DNA of 64,000 nt from Marinoscillum pacificum (GTDB lineage: Bacteria; Bacteroidota; Bacteroidia; Cytophagales; Cyclobacteriaceae): NCBI RefSeq assembly GCF_024714495.1, contig NZ_JAMZMJ010000001.1, forward strand, positions 1,568,201 to 1,632,200, written 5' to 3'. The position numbers and the translations under genes are program-made. This document shows positions 8,060 through 16,161 of this stretch, in pieces. Within the stretch, counting starts at the first letter, position 1, and every line of letters starts with the position of its first letter. Under the pieces are notes generated by a model. It had not been told where the DNA came from. It searched no databases and saw only the letters and a program-made list of their open reading frames with translations.

Positions 8060-8227
8060 ATGAAAAAAGGACTCATTATCTCCATATTAGTAATAGCCGG
8101 AATTTTAGTTGCCGGGGGACTTGTGATCAATGCTATCCTGGAAATTGCTGAAGCAATCGTTGGCTTTGTAATTTTCCTGGTTGTTGTATTGGCAGGTTTT
8201 GGAATTTTCAAATTGAAGCAGAGCTAA
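8060..8227 (+). CDS. Small membrane protein (55 aa)
   Basis: A short ORF with ATG at 8060 and TAA at 8225-8227. It encodes MKKGLIISILVIAGILVAGG, then about 30 more residues with a second hydrophobic helix (AIVGFVIFLVVVLAGFGIF) and a basic end KLKQS. Two membrane spans joined by a short acidic turn (EIAEA) and third-position codon use like its neighbours support real coding. The protein family is not recognised. It could be co-transcribed with the lipoprotein ending 52 bases upstream. It is convergent with the gene ending at 8231. Confidence 0.65.
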   Translation: MKKGLIISILVIAGILVAGGLVINAILEIAEAIVGFVIFLVVVLAGFGIFKLKQS

Positions 8228-8230
8228 CTC

Positions 8231-9070
8231 TTAGTATCTGTAACGCTCTACGACCTCATCAAACTCGATCAATTGACCACCTAATTCATGACAATCCTGA
8301 ACGATGACTGGGAAGTTATCAATTGAGTCCGCAGGAATAAGGTAATTATAAGATCCTTCAGGCCCCTTATATATGTATATGTTCTGGTCCTCGTAAAGCA
8401 ACTCTATCAAATGTGTTCCTCCCTTTTTCGTTCTTAGTTCAAGTTTTTTGTCTGTATTAGTAATCACTTCATCAATTACTTCAGGAGCCAAGCCATCCAT
8501 GTAATAGTTAACAATTGCTGAATCTGAAATGGTAATACCTTGAATATGAAAATCACACAGAGACAAATAATTATAGAATTCTAAATTGTAGCGATAAAGA
8601 GGTTTCCAATTACCGATAAACTTAGATTTTAGCCTGTGATATTCAGGTCCATTTCTTGAAAATAGATTGGAATATTGAATGCTATCATCTTCATCTTGGA
8701 AACCATAACCTGATTTTATTCTTTGATGAAATCGAGAGTTCGGAATGGCATCTACAAAAACATAAACTTGATTACTATTATCTCCAGAAGTGAATGCAAT
8801 TAGCTTAACTGGTTCATCAATAGCAAGGCGCTCTCTTATGTCAGATTCTAATTCTGCAATATTGAAAACTTCATTATTATTAGTTGTTAATCTTTTCAAC
8901 TTCGTCTCCAGCCTTTTAATCTTTTTCTCTTGAGATTTAACCTCTCGATTCTTTTGCTCTAGTAATTCTGATTTTTCTTTTATTTGATCGTTCAAATCAC
9001 GAATTGCATTAGAATCTGCAGAACTACATGAAATTGCTACCAGAGAAAGAAATGCTATTAATTTATTCAA
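8231..9070 (-). CDS. Lipoprotein with N-terminal coiled coil
   Basis: A 279-residue protein. The signal peptide ends AISCSS, giving a lipidated Cys at about residue 15. Residues 20-65 are a charged heptad-rich coiled coil (DLNDQIKEKSELLEQKNREV and onward). The remainder is a mixed alpha/beta domain rich in Tyr and Phe with no family that I recognise. A periplasmic or outer-membrane location is inferred from the lipobox. It is monocistronic and convergent with the 55-residue ORF. Upstream, 9071-9291 contains no gene. Confidence 0.7.
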   Translation of the reverse strand: MNKLIAFLSLVAISCSSADSNAIRDLNDQIKEKSELLEQKNREVKSQEKKIKRLETKLKRLTTNNNEVFNIAELESDIRERLAIDEPVKLIAFTSGDNSNQVYVFVDAIPNSRFHQRIKSGYGFQDEDDSIQYSNLFSRNGPEYHRLKSKFIGNWKPLYRYNLEFYNYLSLCDFHIQGITISDSAIVNYYMDGLAPEVIDEVITNTDKKLELRTKKGGTHLIELLYEDQNIYIYKGPEGSYNYLIPADSIDNFPVIVQDCHELGGQLIEFDEVVERYRY

Positions 9071-9291
9071 TATGGGAATCGACTTCAGATTAGTTTACTG
9101 CTAACTAATTTATAGAAAATTGGCTGAACCCAATATTCCGTCAGATTCATACCAATTGTGTTTTGAAAATCGAACGTTAAGAATTCTTTGACTTTCTTAA
9201 GATTCATCTTAGCTCAGAAAACCTAAAAAAACCGATAAGGTTATGCAGATAATTTTTGAAGTGTTCTTTCTTAGGTGATTTGCACACAATT

Positions 9292-9891
9292 TCAATCGAT
9301 CCAACCAACCTTCCTTCTCCATTCAGTCACTTGCTGATGTCTTTCCTGGAGGTCTTCTGGAGCTCTTTGTCCTTCACTTTGGGCTCTTTGTCTAATTATC
9401 GTGGTTTGTTCAGCTATTGAATTGAGACCTATTTCTTTGCGTCTTTTATCCACTAAAGAAACATCATCCATCTGGTTAGGATTCAATTCACCATTTTCAT
9501 TCCAATCAAATTGAGTTCCATAAAGCTGCGGATTGCCTTCCAATACAGCGATTCGGTCTTTCAAATAGGCGAGATCAATAGGATTTGCTTTTTGATGGTG
9601 TACTTCCTTTTCTAAAAGTGATGCACACCTGCGCATGAAATTAGGTTTGGATATGGCGTGTTGTATCACTAACCATGCAGCTTTCGAGGCCTCCTCTCCT
9701 ACTTTCCCTTCGGTTGGAAAACCAATATCCTGTATAATTTCTTCTAAATCTTCAGCATTCTTGATATGCAAAGCCTCCATTTGCGGATGATAGCCATCAA
9801 ACAGCTCACCGGATTGGATGAGATGATTACGGAGTTCTAAATCCGCATTACTTAATTCTATAATCTTGTTGGATAATTCCTTAATTGCCAT
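9292..9891 (-). CDS. DUF6624 family protein
   Basis: A 199-residue cytoplasmic protein. The motif string EASKAAWLVIQHAI, then AYLKDRIAVLEGNPQLYGTQ is diagnostic of DUF6624, a family often found in Bacteroidota and Actinobacteria. Its function is unknown, and the conserved W, H, D-R and Y-G-T-Q residues suggest an enzyme or ligand-binding role. It has no signal peptide. It ends at 9292 and its ATG lies 39 bases from the terminator hairpin at 9930-9960. Confidence 0.75.
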   Translation of the reverse strand: MAIKELSNKIIELSNADLELRNHLIQSGELFDGYHPQMEALHIKNAEDLEEIIQDIGFPTEGKVGEEASKAAWLVIQHAISKPNFMRRCASLLEKEVHHQKANPIDLAYLKDRIAVLEGNPQLYGTQFDWNENGELNPNQMDDVSLVDKRRKEIGLNSIAEQTTIIRQRAQSEGQRAPEDLQERHQQVTEWRRKVGWID

Positions 9892-9929
9892 CTGTGATCA
9901 ATCTACAGGATTCTACATTCAGTTATCCT

Positions 9930-9960
9930 AAAAACGCCAGCGGTTTTCCACTGGCGTTTC
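9930..9960 (-). terminator. Terminator hairpin, copy 1 (after hepT)
   Basis: AAACGCCAG (9932-9940) and CTGGCGTTT (9951-9959) form a perfect 9-base stem with a 10-base loop, preceded on the plus strand by A residues, giving a T-run on the minus strand. It lies 28 bases after the hepT stop. The same 31 bases occur at 10690-10720 with one mismatch (position 9953 against 10713). Confidence 0.8.
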
Positions 9961-9988
9961 ACATATATGACTTTATTACAATTCTTAT

Positions 9989-10345
9989 TTAGAAGTCACC
10001 ATTCTTATCAATCAAACTATCAATTTCATTTTTGAGCTTTGGAAGATGAGCAATTAAGATTGACCATATATTTTCATCGGACACACTATCATAGGCATGT
10101 ATGACATGATTTCTTAAACCAACAATAGATCTGGCATGACTAATTTTATCTTGATAGTTTTCGTCTCTTTTTAAAATTCGATTCAGTGCCTCTCCTATAA
10201 TTTCTAAATCCCTTTCAACAGCTCTCTTGAGCATTATATTATTCCGATATTGAAGGAAATCCATATCCTTTCCATCGAAATAGCTTTCAATTTCAGTAAT
10301 CGCTTGTTTTATATCATACAACCATTTCAAGGTGTATTCATCCAT
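9989..10345 (-). CDS. hepT: HepT-like HEPN ribonuclease toxin (DUF86)
   Basis: A 118-residue helical protein carrying the HEPN ribonuclease motif R-x4-H-x-Y as R78-H83-Y85 in GLRNHVIHAYD. In characterised HepT/MntA pairs the HepT dimer cleaves RNA, and the Tyr of this motif is AMPylated by the MntA partner, which silences it. All three residues are intact, so this copy should be active unless neutralised. Its ATG overlaps the end of the mntA frame by eight bases, showing translational coupling. Confidence 0.9.
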   Translation of the reverse strand: MDEYTLKWLYDIKQAITEIESYFDGKDMDFLQYRNNIMLKRAVERDLEIIGEALNRILKRDENYQDKISHARSIVGLRNHVIHAYDSVSDENIWSILIAHLPKLKNEIDSLIDKNGDF

Positions 10346-10637
10346 AAACCAATTCTTTGCTATTATTTATGGACTCAATAAGAATAGGGTTTTTTAACGC
10401 TTGCTCCTCCAACAGATCAATATCTCTTCCAAACAAGCTCGATAATTCATTTTTCAGATCCAGGTAATTATTAAAATACTCAGAAAGCTCTACTGGCTGA
10501 AATTTGACTAGAAAATCAAGGTCACTTTGGTTGTTGAATCTTGAACTTAAGGCAGAACCAAATAGATATAACTTATCTACATAGTGCTTTGCGCATATAG
10601 ATTCAATACTATCCAAATGGTTATCAATGACTGTCAT
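10338..10637 (-). CDS. mntA: MntA-like minimal nucleotidyltransferase antitoxin
   Basis: A 99-residue nucleotidyltransferase-fold protein. The GSx10DxD motif is complete (G27-S28, D39, D41 in LFGSALSSRFNNQSDLDFLV). The third carboxylate is plausibly in RDIDLLEE. In known systems it transfers AMP from ATP to the HepT Tyr. It is the first gene of the pair. The pair stands between two copies of a terminator hairpin and directly after the his operon. Confidence 0.9.
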   Translation of the reverse strand: MTVIDNHLDSIESICAKHYVDKLYLFGSALSSRFNNQSDLDFLVKFQPVELSEYFNNYLDLKNELSSLFGRDIDLLEEQALKNPILIESINNSKELVYG

Positions 10638-10689
10638 TAGTTAAAATTACCAATTTTCTCAATTTCCAACATCATCATATGATATAACA

Positions 10690-10720
10690 AAAAACGCCAG
10701 CGGTTTTCCACTAGCGTTTC
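10690..10720 (-). terminator. Terminator hairpin, copy 2 (after hisB)
   Basis: The same 31-base element as at 9930-9960, with A instead of G at 10713, which leaves one unpaired position in the 9-base stem. It lies 20 bases after the hisB stop codon and is followed on the minus strand by a T-run. It terminates the his operon. The distance between copies is exactly 760 bases. Confidence 0.75.
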
Positions 10721-10740
10721 CTTTCTTATCTTGAATGTTC

Positions 10741-11835
10741 TTAAAGCACTCCTTTTGTACTTGGCAAACTGCTCATCTCGTCTGGATTACGATGAATGGC
10801 CATTTTGATCGCTTTAGCCCATGCTTTAAATATCCCTTCGATCTTGTGATGCTCGTTATCTCCCTCAGCTTTGATGTTCAGGTTAGACTTGGACGTATCT
10901 GAGAATGACTTGAAGAAGTGCAGAAACATCTCTGTTGGCATCTCTCCGATCTTCTCACGCTTGAACTCTGCATCCCAAACCATCCATGGTCTGCCACCAA
11001 AATCTATCGCTACTTGTACCAGCACATCATCCATTGGCAACAAGAATCCGTATCTGTTGATCCCTTTTTTATCTCCTAAAGCTTTTAGAAAACACTCTCC
11101 TAAAGCCAGCGCAGTATCTTCAATCGTATGATGTTCATCAATGTGTAGATCACCCGAAACCTTCACCTTCAGGTCAATTCCACCGTGCTTGCCTAGTTGG
11201 TCTAGCATGTGATCAAAGAAGCCTAATCCGGTGCTAATTTCTGTTTGACCACTACCATCCAAATTCACTTCAATCTGTATATCCGTTTCCTTGGTAGTAC
11301 GCTGAACTGATGCTTTTCTAGGCTTTAGAATCAAGTACTCATAGATTTCCTTCCAATTGTCAGTAGTCAACTCAGCGTCAGTCACAGGTTCTTTAGCAAT
11401 GTGAATGGCCTTGCAGCCTATGTTTCTAGCCAGCTGAACATCTGTGGTTCTATCACCGATGACGTAGCTATTCTTCAGGTCATAATCACCTTTCAGGTAA
11501 TCAGTCAACATTCCTGTACCTGGCTTTCTATTCGGATGATTGTCTGCAGGAAAGTGCTCATCAATATGCACCGCATCGAAGTTGATGCCCTGACTTTCCA
11601 GAGTACGCATGATCAGCTTGTGCACTGGCCAAAAAGTATCCTCAGGAAAGGCATCCGTTCCTAAACCATCCTGATTAGTTACCATGACTAACAAATAATT
11701 AGACTCTGCCTGCACTTTGCGCAAGTAGAAAAATACATCATTCAGGTAACTAACTTTATCTATGTGATCGATTTGCTCGTCTTCCGTTTCGTGGTTGATT
11801 GTACCATCTCGATCTATGAATAATATGGGTCTCAT
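10741..11835 (-). CDS. hisB: Bifunctional histidinol-phosphatase / imidazoleglycerol-phosphate dehydratase
   Basis: A 364-residue fused enzyme for steps 6 and 8 of histidine synthesis. Residues 1-165 are the HAD-type histidinol-phosphate phosphatase (FIDRDGTIN with the nucleophile Asp, [16 protein letters not shown]). Residues about 172-364 are the dehydratase, whose metal-binding His motifs are visible as [14 protein letters not shown] and [14 protein letters not shown] and, near the end, [13 protein letters not shown]. The length is that of the usual fusion. It is the last gene of the hisG-D-C-B operon; hisC ends one base before its ATG. No hisH, A, F or I follows. Confidence 0.95.
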   Translation of the reverse strand: MRPILFIDRDGTINHETEDEQIDHIDKVSYLNDVFFYLRKVQAESNYLLVMVTNQDGLGTDAFPEDTFWPVHKLIMRTLESQGINFDAVHIDEHFPADNHPNRKPGTGMLTDYLKGDYDLKNSYVIGDRTTDVQLARNIGCKAIHIAKEPVTDAELTTDNWKEIYEYLILKPRKASVQRTTKETDIQIEVNLDGSGQTEISTGLGFFDHMLDQLGKHGGIDLKVKVSGDLHIDEHHTIEDTALALGECFLKALGDKKGINRYGFLLPMDDVLVQVAIDFGGRPWMVWDAEFKREKIGEMPTEMFLHFFKSFSDTSKSNLNIKAEGDNEHHKIEGIFKAWAKAIKMAIHRNPDEMSSLPSTKGVL

Positions 11836-11836
11836 A

Positions 11837-12883
11837 TCAATAAAATTCCTTTATTAAGTGTATTAGTCTGGTATTCTCATCTGGTGTTCCTACCGTCAGA
11901 CGCAGACAATTTTCACAATACAGTTCTTTCGTCCTATTTCGAACGATTACCTTTTCATTAATTAAATAATCGAAGAGTTCCTGAACCTGATCAAAACGTA
12001 CTAGTAAGAAATTGGCTGCACTCTCAATGATTTCCTGAACCTGACCTAGATCTTTCAGTTCATTAATCAATCGATCTCTTTCTGATAGCAAAGTATCCAC
12101 TTTTTCGTTCTTCTTTGCCTCAGCATTTAAAGCTTCAAGAGCTAATTGTTGATTGGCTTGACTCAAGTTATAAGGTGGCTTGATTCGCTCCAGCATGGAA
12201 ACAACATAAGGATCAGCCATAGCTACTCCAACTCGGATTCCCGCCATTCCCCATGCTTTGCTCAATGTCTGAAGCACCACTACATTTCGATAATTAACCA
12301 ACTCGTTTATCCAACTAGCCTCAGGAGAAAAGTCGATATATGCTTCATCCACTACTACAATCCCTGGAAAGATTTTGACCAATTCCAACATTACCTGTTT
12401 ATCGAGCAAATTACCCGATGGATTGTTGGGTGAACATAGAAAGAGTAGCTTGGAATGTCTATTGATCACCGCCTTGACGCCATTTAAATCAATCTGAAAC
12501 TCCTTCGTGAGGGGAACTTTCACATTCTCAACCGCATTGATGGCTGAACTAACAGCATACATCCCATAGGTAGGAGGCAAAGTAATGATGTGATCTTCAC
12601 CCGGCTCACAAAACAAGCGAATCAACAAATCAATGGGTTCATCACTACCGTTTCCAAAAAAGATGGAATTAGTAGCTACTCCTTTGATTTCAGACCATTT
12701 GTTTTTCAGTGCTTTATGGTGTGGATCAGGGTAGCGATTGTAAAATCCTTCCGTCGCTGATCCTAGCGAGTTTTCATTAGCATCTAAGAAAACCTCAGCT
12801 TCTCCTTCAAACTCATCCCTTGCTGAAGAGTAAGCTTTCACCGTCTTCAGGTGATTTCTTACCAGATTTTCCGGAGATACCAT
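11837..12883 (-). CDS. hisC: Histidinol-phosphate aminotransferase
   Basis: A 348-residue PLP-dependent class I/II aminotransferase that makes L-histidinol phosphate from imidazole-acetol phosphate and glutamate. The start matches the family ([20 protein letters not shown], then LDANENSLG). The PLP-binding Lys lies in [16 protein letters not shown], and SPNNPSGN and VVDEAYIDF are the other cofactor contacts. Its first 71 bases overlap the 3' end of hisD in another frame, so translation is probably coupled. Confidence 0.95.
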   Translation of the reverse strand: MVSPENLVRNHLKTVKAYSSARDEFEGEAEVFLDANENSLGSATEGFYNRYPDPHHKALKNKWSEIKGVATNSIFFGNGSDEPIDLLIRLFCEPGEDHIITLPPTYGMYAVSSAINAVENVKVPLTKEFQIDLNGVKAVINRHSKLLFLCSPNNPSGNLLDKQVMLELVKIFPGIVVVDEAYIDFSPEASWINELVNYRNVVVLQTLSKAWGMAGIRVGVAMADPYVVSMLERIKPPYNLSQANQQLALEALNAEAKKNEKVDTLLSERDRLINELKDLGQVQEIIESAANFLLVRFDQVQELFDYLINEKVIVRNRTKELYCENCLRLTVGTPDENTRLIHLIKEFY

Positions 12884-14171
12884 CTTCTCTCAATTTATTA
12901 AGTCGTACTGTAACTGCATTTTTGTGTGCATCAAGCATTTCTGCTTCTGCCATTCGCTCTACGGTTGGGCCGAGTAACATCAAACCCTCTTCTGTAATGC
13001 GCTGATAGGTGATCTTCTTCACGAAAGAATCTAGAGACACTCCACTGAAAGACTTAGCCCAGCCATTGGTAGGCAAAGTGTGATTAGTACCAGATGCATA
13101 ATCTCCGGCAGATTCTGGAGTAAACTCTCCAACAAATACAGATCCTGCATTCACTACTTTTTCAGCTAATTTTTCTGGTTTATCGGTACTGATGATCAAA
13201 TGTTCAGGACCATAGTCATTGATGATCTGAAGCATTTGCTTTTTGTCTTCAACGATAATCATCGCGCTAAGCTCTAAAGCCTTCTCAGCAATTTTCTTTC
13301 TGCTCAACTTGTCGAGTTGCTTCACTACCTCTTCATTGATCTCAGCAGTTTTCTTTTTGCTGGTTGATACCAAAACCACCTGACTATCAGGTCCGTGCTC
13401 TGCCTGAGCTAGTAAATCTGACGCTGCATATGCCGCGTTGCTGTGTTTATCTACAGCCACAAGCACTTCTGAAGGTCCTGCAGGCATATCTATGGCAACG
13501 TCTTGCTTGGCAAGCATTTGCTTGGCAACGGTAACATATTGATTACCCGGACCAAATATCTTATCTACTTTTGGAACAGTCTGAGTACCATATCCCATAG
13601 CAGCAATCGCTTGTGCTCCTCCAAGTTTCAGAACACGCTTTACTCCAACCAAATTAGCGGTATATAAAACCACAGGATTGATTTCACCCAATCGATTGGT
13701 AGGTGATGAAATGATCACCTCTTGGCAACCCGCTAGAATAGCTGGAACCGCCAACATTAATACCGTAGAAAATAATGGTGCTGATCCACCTGGCACGTAT
13801 AGACCCACCTTTTGAATAGGAACAGATCTGCGGCTACAAACAACGCCTGGCATCACTTCCATCACTAGTTTACTTTGATGCTGTGCTTCGTGGAATTTCT
13901 TGATATTGGAATACGCCATTTGAATGGCTTCCTTCAAGGTATCAGGCACATGGCTGTCAGCAGTTGCAAACTCTGATTCAGAAACCCACAAGTCATCCAA
14001 CTCGACGTGATCATATTCCAAAGCCAACTTACGAAGAGCCTTATCACCTCCTCGTTTCACTTTTTCCAATATGGGTTCTACTACCTTTTCAATCTTCGAA
14101 AAGTTGTAAGATGGTCTTTGGAGTATCTCCTTTAGCTTTTCAGCAGATGGATTCTCGTAAATAGCTATCAT
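12813..14171 (-). CDS. hisD: Histidinol dehydrogenase
   Basis: A 452-residue NAD-dependent zinc enzyme that oxidises L-histidinol to L-histidine in the last two steps of the pathway. Recognisable elements are VGLYVPGG, IFGPGNQYVTVAK, DMPAGPSEVLV, LAQAEHGPDSQVVLV and, near the C-terminus, GDYASGTNHTLPT. The family usually ends about 20-25 residues earlier. The extra tail ([20 protein letters not shown]) is encoded entirely in the 71-base overlap with hisC. It overlaps hisG by four bases (ATGA). Confidence 0.95.
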   Translation of the reverse strand: MIAIYENPSAEKLKEILQRPSYNFSKIEKVVEPILEKVKRGGDKALRKLALEYDHVELDDLWVSESEFATADSHVPDTLKEAIQMAYSNIKKFHEAQHQSKLVMEVMPGVVCSRRSVPIQKVGLYVPGGSAPLFSTVLMLAVPAILAGCQEVIISSPTNRLGEINPVVLYTANLVGVKRVLKLGGAQAIAAMGYGTQTVPKVDKIFGPGNQYVTVAKQMLAKQDVAIDMPAGPSEVLVAVDKHSNAAYAASDLLAQAEHGPDSQVVLVSTSKKKTAEINEEVVKQLDKLSRKKIAEKALELSAMIIVEDKKQMLQIINDYGPEHLIISTDKPEKLAEKVVNAGSVFVGEFTPESAGDYASGTNHTLPTNGWAKSFSGVSLDSFVKKITYQRITEEGLMLLGPTVERMAEAEMLDAHKNAVTVRLNKLREDGISGKSGKKSPEDGESLLFSKG

Positions 14172-15025
14172 CTGATCATTTTTTCTATTGGGACTACCAA
14201 TATACCTTCTGCACCAGCTTCTCGCAACTGTTCGATATTTTCCCAGAAAGTATCTTCATTGATCACAGAGTGTATACTGCTCCATCCTTTGTCTGCCAAA
14301 GGCAATACAGTAGGGCTACGCATCCCCGGTAGCAATTCGATAATTTTATCTAAAGATTCATTTGGTGCATTCAACAAGACATACTTGTTGTTTTTGCCTT
14401 CCAAAACTGAGTTAATTCTAAAAATCAGTTGATTTACCAGCTTTTGCTGATCTTCAGTCAGCGATTTACTCGCTACCATCACTGCTTCTGACTTCATCAC
14501 GGTTTCCACTTCTTTCAGTCCATTACTCAACAATGTACTTCCAGAGCTCACGATATCACAGATACCTTCTGCTAAACCAATACCTGGAGCGATTTCCACA
14601 GAACCACTGATTTCGTGAACTTCTGCTGATACTCCTTTGCTTTTCAAGTAATCCTTAAGGATGTTTGGATACGATGTAGCTATATTCTTTCCTTCGAAAT
14701 AAGAGATATCCTGATAGTCTTCTTCTCTTGGTACAGCCAATGAAAGACGACATTTAGAAAAACCAAGATGCTTAACTACTTCTACATTCTTTTGGTATTC
14801 ATCATGTACATTCTGACCTACGATACCTATATCTGCGATTCCATCCTCCACATATCCGGGAATATCATCATCTCTTAGAAATAGAAATTCGATTGGAAAA
14901 TTATGAGACTGTGCTTTGAGTTTTTTAACTCCGTTATTGAATTTGATACCACATTCTCTGAAGAGCTTCAATGAGTCTTCACTCAACCTGCCTGACTTTT
15001 GGACAGCTACTTTAAGTGTTGCCAT
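14168..15025 (-). CDS. hisG: ATP phosphoribosyltransferase, long (HisGL) form
   Basis: A 285-residue enzyme for the first committed step, ATP + PRPP. The beginning LKVAVQKSGRLSEDSLKLF, the DIGIVGQNVHDE segment and the PRPP loop EISGSVEIAPGIGLAEGICD are typical. The long form carries a C-terminal regulatory domain (residues about 210-285, PGMRSPTVLPLADKGW...EGILVVPIEKM) for histidine feedback inhibition, so it does not need HisZ. It is the first gene of the operon and lies 84 bases downstream of the His-rich leader peptide. Confidence 0.95.
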   Translation of the reverse strand: MATLKVAVQKSGRLSEDSLKLFRECGIKFNNGVKKLKAQSHNFPIEFLFLRDDDIPGYVEDGIADIGIVGQNVHDEYQKNVEVVKHLGFSKCRLSLAVPREEDYQDISYFEGKNIATSYPNILKDYLKSKGVSAEVHEISGSVEIAPGIGLAEGICDIVSSGSTLLSNGLKEVETVMKSEAVMVASKSLTEDQQKLVNQLIFRINSVLEGKNNKYVLLNAPNESLDKIIELLPGMRSPTVLPLADKGWSSIHSVINEDTFWENIEQLREAGAEGILVVPIEKMIR

Positions 15026-15058
15026 GAGTTAGTAATAAAGAAATTAAGAAGATTGTTT

Positions 15059-15161
15059 TATGAATTACTGTTGTTTATTGTGCTAAACGCACAGGGGATG
15101 TGTCACTGCTTAAGAGCAATGATGATGATGGTGGTGATGATGTTTCACTACGTAATTCATA
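15059..15161 (-). promoter_or_regulatory. his leader region with attenuator-like base pairing
   Basis: The start of the leader peptide gene (15152-15161) is perfectly complementary over 10 bases to 15059-15068, between the leader stop and hisG, so the transcript could close a long stem over the leader ORF. Inside it two small hairpins, 15079-15093 and 15090-15102, share bases 15090-15093 and exclude each other. A stalled or moving ribosome would choose among these folds. No strong T-tract terminator is seen, so control may be on hisG translation instead. Confidence 0.5.
15110..15160 (-). CDS. hisL: his operon leader peptide with eight consecutive His codons
   Basis: ATG at 15158-15160 opens a 16-residue ORF, MNYVVK-His8-CS, ending with TAA at 15110-15112. 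The eight His codons use both CAT and CAC. It lies 84 bases upstream of hisG in the same direction. In enterobacteria a seven-His leader peptide senses charged tRNA-His and controls attenuation. The same logic is almost certain here from sequence and position, though the RNA fold differs. There is no Shine-Dalgarno sequence, as is usual in this phylum. Confidence 0.9.
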   Translation of the reverse strand: MNYVVKHHHHHHHHCS

Positions 15162-15191
15162 GGAGCAAATGTAAACCCTAAAAATCCAGAA

Positions 15192-15220
15192 AAACAAAAA
15201 ACCCCGGAATTTCCAGGGTT
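15192..15220 (-). terminator. Rho-independent terminator of the stress-protein gene
   Basis: AACCCCGG (15200-15207) pairs with CCAGGGTT (15213-15220) with one mismatch and a 5-base loop. On the minus strand it is followed by a T-rich run (15191-15199). It lies ten bases after the usp stop. Confidence 0.8.
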
Positions 15221-15229
15221 AAGTTTTTA

Positions 15230-16081
15230 TTATTCGTTTTCTAAACCATAAGTCCAAACTGGAACAGTGGCGTGATTGACGACATCTTCCGCAATACTAC
15301 CAGCTAAGAAATGTCCAAGACCTCTTCGCTGCTTAGTACCAATTGCAATCAAATCAGCAGCAACATCTTCCGCATAAGCAAGCACTCCATCCTCTTCGTT
15401 GGAGTGATTGTATGTTTCGTAAGTACAATTTTCTAGACTGTGCTTAGCGATAAATTCTTCCATCTGCTTTTTATCCTGTCTGGTAGTTGTGAAACTAGCA
15501 GGTGTATTGATTTTCACCAATCTTAGCTTCGCACCAAACAACGACTGAAGTCCTTTCACATGATTGATGAAAGACTCAGACACTTCATGGAAATTAGAAG
15601 CAAAAACGATATCATTCACAGCCTCTAAAGTAGCCTCTGCACCTACTGTAATCACAGGAGCTTTAGAATAGCGAACCATTCTTTCTGCATTAGAACCTAC
15701 GAAGAATTCTTCCGCACCAGAAGCACCAGTAGTTCCCATCACCACTAGCTCAACACCTTGAGTCTCAATCTCAGCTGCAAGTTCTTTGAATGGATTACCA
15801 AGTACGATCTTGTACTTCAGTGAAATGTCTTTATATGAAGCATCAGACATTAGCTCTTCCATGTTAGCTTCTGCCTTTTCGATCATTTTCTTAATCCAAA
15901 TGTTCTCCATTGGATCCGCATCCGAAACACCCATTGTCTTGAAGTCTGATGGGGTCGGTTGTTCAATAATATTGATTAGCGTAACAGCCTCTGCTTTGGA
16001 TTTTCTCGCAATCTGGGCAGCAAAATTCAAAGCATGTTTTGCTACATCTGAAAAATCGTAAGGAACGAGTATTTTATTCAT
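15230..16081 (-). CDS. Tandem-domain universal stress protein
   Basis: A 283-residue protein with two Usp domains (about 1-143 and 150-283). The first has the complete nucleotide-binding motif G-x2-G-x9-G-S (MGTTGASGAEEFFVGSNAER). The second has a degenerate version (GTKQRRGLGHFLAGSIAED). Typical starts are KILVPYDFSDVAKHAL and DIVFASNF. UspA proteins bind ATP or AMP and support survival under stress; the exact role here is unknown. The gene is 80 bases downstream of menA and may be read from the same transcript or its own promoter. Confidence 0.9.
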   Translation of the reverse strand: MNKILVPYDFSDVAKHALNFAAQIARKSKAEAVTLINIIEQPTPSDFKTMGVSDADPMENIWIKKMIEKAEANMEELMSDASYKDISLKYKIVLGNPFKELAAEIETQGVELVVMGTTGASGAEEFFVGSNAERMVRYSKAPVITVGAEATLEAVNDIVFASNFHEVSESFINHVKGLQSLFGAKLRLVKINTPASFTTTRQDKKQMEEFIAKHSLENCTYETYNHSNEEDGVLAYAEDVAADLIAIGTKQRRGLGHFLAGSIAEDVVNHATVPVWTYGLENE

Positions 16082-16161
16082 CTTTTTGTGTTTGACGTTC
16101 TTGTAGAAATAAGACTAGCCTAAGTTAAACAAATCTGAGTTTAATACAATTGGAATCAAAC

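Noticed and set aside
9292..9929. DUF6624 as a third member of the HepT/MntA cassette
   Set aside because: It lies outside the terminator copies and has no toxin-antitoxin motif.
12813..12883. Frameshift in hisD as the cause of the long tail
   Set aside because: Both frames are intact and the upstream hisD sequence is complete. A true overlap explains it more simply.
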